DNA of 64,000 nucleotides from Chamaecrista fasciculata (Eukaryota; Streptophyta; Magnoliopsida; Fabales; Fabaceae). Within the stretch, counting starts at the first letter, position 1; each line of letters begins with the position of its first letter. The stretch covers positions 117,091 to 181,090 of the forward strand of contig QANZ01003540.1 in assembly GCA_003254925.1 (NCBI GenBank). Reading direction: 5' to 3'. The translations under genes and the position numbers were made by a program. Positions 59,532-64,000 of this stretch are shown here, piece by piece. The notes under the pieces are model-generated. The model did not search any database. It was not told the DNA's origin and saw nothing but the letters and a program-made list of their open reading frames with translations.

Positions 59532-60085
59532 GAAACTTACTATTTGGTCCTTCCTTTTTTATTGAGTCAATGATTTAGTTCCTTATTTATTGAAATAGAC
59601 TACTCAGTCTCTCATTTATCATAATCACCAACTATTTAGTCCATCGGCTAAAATCTGTTAAATTACTTGATGGCATAGACATTAAATGCTTACATAACAC
59701 AGTTAAATGTCACTTTGACATCCTAGTCACTTAATATAAACCAACTGAACCAGACTAACAAACACAATTAATTAAACCGGCCTAAAATTGAGTTAGACCT
59801 AAATATTTGTATTACAAGTTAAACTTCCAATTCCATAAGGCATAAACTATTGAAGCATTGTCAAATCTTAAACTCTAGGTGGTCCCAGATAGTTAAATAT
59901 GTGAAATTTAACGTGCCACATGTGTATTAACAGCTAGGTCATCAGTGTTCGTAATCGAGATAGGCTACATGGACTAATGAGTTGACATTTGTAATTTTTG
60001 AAGGATCAAATAGTCTATTTCAAAAATTCAAGAACAAAATAATTGAAACCCTAAAAAATAGGGACCAAATAATATATTTTCTCTC
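59532..60085. repeat. MITE-like inverted-repeat element
   Basis: CTATTTGGTCCTTCCTTTTT on the left is mirrored by AAATAGGGACCAAATAATAT on the right. Inner pairs such as GAAATAGACTACTCAG / AAATAGTCTATTTC also match. No target duplication was settled. It lies about 0.9 kb upstream of the GH3 start. Confidence 0.6.
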
Positions 60086-60298
60086 ATATTAACGTACGTA
60101 AGATTAAGAATTGGGGAAACAATGTTACCAGAAAGGGGCCTGCTGGTTGGGTTACGCGTAGTAGCTTCCAAAACCAAGTGAAACGTGGTGAGCTGACATG
60201 GCCTCTTTCCCTATCCCCACATGCCTCCCTTTTTTCTGCCTTTCTCTACGTGCTCTGGACCCCACCTTGTCCCCTTCTCTCACTACACTCCCAACCCA

Positions 60299-60335
<37 letters not shown>

Positions 60336-60842
60336 CTTGAAATTAATTTATTAATTTCATTTGTAATGAAGCTAAGACGAAAATGGACAAGTTTTGCATT
60401 CTCTCCTAATTAAGTCCTAACTATTATGTTATGCCATTTTCTTAACATTGAACCATGAAATTTTGGTATAACTAGATACTAGAGTAAAATGGAAGATGAG
60501 ATGTAACCTTATGAAAAGAATTCTAGACAACAAGGTGACTATTATAGTTCCAAGTAACTTTTTCAACCTGCTCTGATGAAGACCGAGACTAGTGCATTCA
60601 TCGTGAGTATAATTCAAAGATACTTTTTTACAGATTTTCTTAAAAAGATACTACAATACAAGGTGAACAAATTTGACTGAATGTGTATGTTTAGCTTTTT
60701 CAACTTGAGAAAATAAAAACCTCACGGTCTCGGAGGCCACTAGTCTAGTCATCACTCACTCATTCATTTCATCACCTTGCTTCCAAGTCCAAACCTCCCT
60801 TTAGCAATTAACATTTAGGCACCCTCGCGGGTCCCACATGCA

Positions 60843-60878
60843 TGACGTGGCACCCCTTCCTCTTTCCCCTATATAAAT
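60843..60878 (+). promoter_or_regulatory. GH3 core promoter: TGACGTGGCA bZIP site and TATA box
   Basis: TGACGTGGCA at 60843-60852 is a combined TGA/G-box-like core. TATATAAAT at 60870-60878 lies 134 bp before the ATG, placing transcription start near 60900-60910 with a pyrimidine-rich leader ending in a (CT)n run. bZIP binding to G-box-like sites in a soybean GH3 promoter is established; here it is inferred. I did not see a canonical TGTCTC auxin element close by, only TGTC cores (for example TGTCCC near 60269). Confidence 0.65.
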
Positions 60879-61011
60879 TCCCATCCTCCCCACTCCTCCT
60901 TCCTCACTCCACACCCATCTCTTTCCTCCTCCTCTAATTAAATTCATTCAAACAAAACTCTCTCTCTCTCTAAAGAACTTCTCTAAACTCTACCAATTAT
61001 CAACACTACTA

Positions 61012-63048
61012 ATGGCCGTGGATTCCACAATTTCATCCCCATTGGGTCCCCCTGCGTGCGAGAAAGACGCTAAAGCCCTTCAATTCATCGAGGAAATGAC
61101 TCGAAACGCCGACCACGTTCAGGAGAAAGTCTTGTCGGAGATTCTCGCTCGCAACGCCGACACCGAATACCTCCGCCGCTTCAAGCTCGCCGGCGCCACC
61201 GACCGCCGTTCCTTCAAATCTAAACTCCCCGTCATCACTTACGAAGACGTCCAGCCTGAAATCCAGCGAATTGCCAATGGCGATCTTTCCCCCATTCTCT
61301 CTGCTCACCCAATCTCCGAATTCCTCACAAGGTCACTATCCAAATACATATATATACATAAACTCTCAATTACAAATTAATTGAAAAACCGTGATTAATT
61401 CTGATGACTTGTTTGTTTTCATTGATTTTTTCAGTTCTGGAACTTCGGCGGGAGAAAGAAAGCTGATGCCTACAATTAAGGAAGAGCTGGATCGTCGGCA
61501 GCTTCTATACAGCCTTCTCATGCCAGTCATGAACCTGTGAGTTTTTCTTGCTTCTTCTCGAACAACTAAAATAATTGAAATATTTGACTATCATCATGTG
61601 CTTCTGTTTTCTCGATTCATTCAATTCAATTCAATTCAATTCATTAACTAACCAAAACGCGTTCTCTGTTTTTTTTTTTTTAATGGAACAGTTATGTACC
61701 GGGTTTGGATAAAGGCAAGGGACTATACTTTTTGTTCGTGAAATCCGAAACAAGGACTCCGGGTGGGCTGGTGGCCCGACCCGTTCTCACCAGCTACTAC
61801 AAAAGCGAGCATTTCAAAACCCGACCTTACGACCCGTATATGGTGTACACTAGCCCCAACGAAGCTATTCTCTGCCCCGATTCGTTTCAAAGCATGTACA
61901 CACAAATGCTTTGTGGCCTCATAGAACGCAAACAAGTCCTTCGCCTCGGCGCCGTCTTCGCCTCCGGTCTCCTCCGTGCGATTCGGTTCCTCCAGCTTCA
62001 GTGGCGTCAGCTTTCCGACGATATCCGAACCGGAAATCTCAACCCGAAAATCACTGACCCGGCAATCAAGGAGTATATGGGTTCTGTCCTCAAACCCGAC
62101 CCGGAATTAGCCGCGTTTGTTTCCCGGGAATGTTGTAAGGAAAATTGGGAGGGAATCATCACCAGGATTTGGCCAAACACGAAATACCTCGACGTCATTG
62201 TCACCGGCGCGATGGCTCAATACATCCCAACTCTCAATTATTACAGCGCCGGATTGCCTCTTGCTTGTACCATGTACGCTTCATCGGAATGTTACTTCGG
62301 TCTCAATCTCAACCCCATGTGTAAGCCTTCCGAAGTATCTTACACGATCATGCCAAACATGGCCTATTTCGAGTTCCTAGAACACGGATCCGGATCCGAC
62401 CCGCCGAAACTCGTCGACCTCGTTGACGTGGAAGTTGGAAAAGAATACGAACTCGTCATCACTACCTACGCCGGGTTATACCGGTACCGGGTCGGTGACA
62501 TTCTCCGGGTCACCGGGTTTCACAACTCCGCCCCGCAATTCCACTTTGTGAGGCGGAAGAATGTGTTGCTCAGCATCGACTCTGACAAGACCGACGAGGC
62601 CGAGCTTCAAAACGCCGTCGAGAACGCGTCGCGGCTGCTGGCGGAGTTTGACACCAGCGTGGTGGAGTACACCAGTTACGCAGACACCAAGACAATCCCG
62701 GGTCATTATGTGATATACTGGGAGCTCCTAATGAAAGACCCGACCCGACCCCCGAGTGAGCACGTGCTGAACATGTGCTGTTTGGAAATGGAGCAATCAC
62801 TAAACTCAGTGTACAGACAGGGTCGGGTTTCGGATCATTCAATCGGGCCATTGGAAATTCGGGTCGTCCGAAACGGTACGTTTGAGGAATTAATGGATTA
62901 TGCGATTTCGAGAGGAGCGTCGATTAATCAGTATAAGGTTCCAAGGTGTGTGAATTATACTCCTATTATGGAATTGTTGGATTCGAGGATTGTGTCGGCG
63001 CATTTTAGCCCGGCATTGCCACGTTGGACTCCAGAAAGGAGGAGGTAA
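61012..63048 (+). CDS. GH3.1: GH3 auxin-amido synthetase, GH3.1-like, 3 exons
   Basis: Exons 61012-61331, 61435-61536 and 61692-63048 join in frame (GT-AG introns) to 592 residues, the usual length for the family. The N-terminus [20 protein letters not shown] and [18 protein letters not shown] fit group II enzymes. Nucleotide-binding motifs are intact: [10 protein letters not shown] (~107-116), YASSECYFG (~336-344) and YRYRVGD (~404-410). Group II GH3 enzymes adenylate indole-3-acetic acid and join it to amino acids, lowering free auxin, in the cytosol; they are typically auxin-induced. Coding DNA is markedly GC-richer than the surroundings. The first exon ends inside the SSGTS motif, as in other family members. 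GH3.1 is favoured by the N-terminal text over GH3.5/3.6, with moderate certainty. Confidence 0.95.
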
Positions 63049-63773
63049 TTTCATCAAGTGGGACCCACTGACTTTTTATATAGACATGTGTAGATTTTCT
63101 TTTTTTGGTTTTTGTAATATCTTTTTTTTTTTTGGTAAGTAGTAGGGGGTATTCCTGGAATAGGAGCTTTGATGGTGAGGTTATATATGTAATTTGGTTG
63201 ATGAATTAACTTTGTGGAAAAGAAGAAAAGATGTGACTTTTTTCTTTTTTCCGTAGTGTACTGTTGTTGTTCCTTTCCTGTAATGGGAACACAAAAGAAT
63301 ATAGTTCCTTGTGCTAAACAAGTTTACTACTCCAATTCAATTCAATGCATGTAATTATCAAACACCTTTAACTCTCCCTATAACCAGAGACTGGTAACTA
63401 TCACTGCCACCACTCCTATCCTATTGTTGTTACTTTTGAGCCTTCCATTTAAAGAATATTCTTTTAATATCATTGTCAAATTTTATTTTGATTTTAAAGA
63501 TTTTATTTATTTTTAAGAAATTAATCTCAAGTACTTTCTTGATGTTTAAAAACAATAAAAAACTTATTTATAAGCACCTCTATAGGTATTCTTTTAGCCC
63601 GAAGGTCTGCCATAATTTTAGACTGAGATGTCATCTCCTTACCTAAATTTTATATTAAAAAAAAATCCAAAATTTTGTTTTCATTTAACTTGTGATATAA
63701 GATTGTTTCGTTAGTCATATGTTTAGTTTGACAAATTTACAATAAGATATCATTATAGTTACATAATAAGAAT
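63049..63773. other. 3' UTR and downstream flank of GH3
   Basis: The 3' UTR follows TAA; T-rich runs near 63120 and GTAATGGGAAC text precede AT-rich spacer. No further gene. Confidence 0.6.
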
Positions 63774-64000
63774 TAGGGGTGTACACGGGACGGGCCGGGT
63801 AGGGTTTTTGGTCGGCTCGAGACCCGGCCTGGTACAGACCCGGGCCGGGTCACCGGGTCTGGCCGGGCCAAAAAAATATTTTTTTTATTCATTCTATATA
63901 TAATTTAACTTGTATATATTGGTAAAACAATTAATTTTGGATCAATTTAATGATGTTTTTATTAATGAAGACATTTAATTTGACTTAATTGTTAAAAAAA
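63774..64000. mobile_element. Left end of a hAT-like element, cut by the window
   Basis: TAGGGGTGTACACGGGACGG starts a GC-rich block of GGGCCGGGTC repeats in the style of the hAT-like TAGGGGTG families seen elsewhere in the window. The right end is outside. Confidence 0.6.

Noticed and set aside
61033-62851. Several antisense frames across GH3
   Set aside because: They are opposite a complete, conserved GH3 coding sequence and reflect its GC-rich codon bias.
1-64000. tRNA, rRNA or organelle insertions
   Set aside because: No cloverleaf, rRNA core or plastid/mitochondrial gene text was noticed. A covariance-model scan would be needed to exclude small ones.

Overview
This is nuclear DNA from a flowering plant, probably a eudicot. 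The evidence is AT-rich intergenic sequence, GT-AG introns with plant-like exon structures, plant-specific families (NPH3/RPT2-like, PHD-homeodomain HAT3.1-like, F-box/DUF295, plant-type PUF, GH3) and degenerate plant telomere-type (CCCTAAA) repeats. I cannot name the species from the sequence.

Intact or plausibly functional genes are few: the 3' end of an NPH3-family gene (1-1700, +); a five-exon PUF/Pumilio gene (17813-16147, -) whose repeats 5-8 keep the UGUA-reading residues; an eight-coding-exon HAT3.1-like PHD-finger homeodomain gene (39924-33908, -, 803 codons when joined in frame); and a complete three-exon group II GH3 gene, most like GH3.1 (61012-63048, +), with a TATA box and a TGACGTGG bZIP-type site. 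An F-box/DUF295 gene at 11.3-15.3 kb is broken by a truncated Ty1-copia element and by an hAT element inserted at a splice donor.

Most of the rest is transposon debris that can be resolved unusually well. Several Mutator-like (MULE) non-autonomous elements have long inverted repeats and 9-bp target duplications (2123-3184, 4495-6020, 8297-10333, 10345-10769, 29235-30908, 38108-38432, 48573-49790 with 48745-49618 nested inside). hAT-like elements are at 3476-4370, 6792-7237, 13896-14787 and 53726-54116, and one starts at 63774. There are also copia and other LTR remnants and LINE fragments.

Two regions deserve most attention. (1) The Pack-MULE at 29235-30908 carries, between 283-bp terminal repeats and a perfect 9-bp duplication, pieces of two unrelated genes in one orientation: an ARM-repeat segment of a PUB38/40-like U-box protein, and two exons of a GL3/EGL3-like bHLH N-terminus whose intron is kept in phase. 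(2) At 42.0-46.9 kb a + strand mosaic strings together exon-sized pieces, splice sites included, of at least five unrelated genes: kinesin-14, an ALA3-like flippase, a neprosin-type protein, BARD1 and the exosome subunit MTR3. It is followed by near-perfect palindromes. This looks like Helitron- or Pack-MULE-type gene-fragment capture, but I found no element termini. A third element (8297-10333) appears to carry the 5' end of a ROH1/BPS1-like gene.

The window also has three single n positions. One (22341) separates two near-identical ~175-bp copies and is best read as an assembly join.
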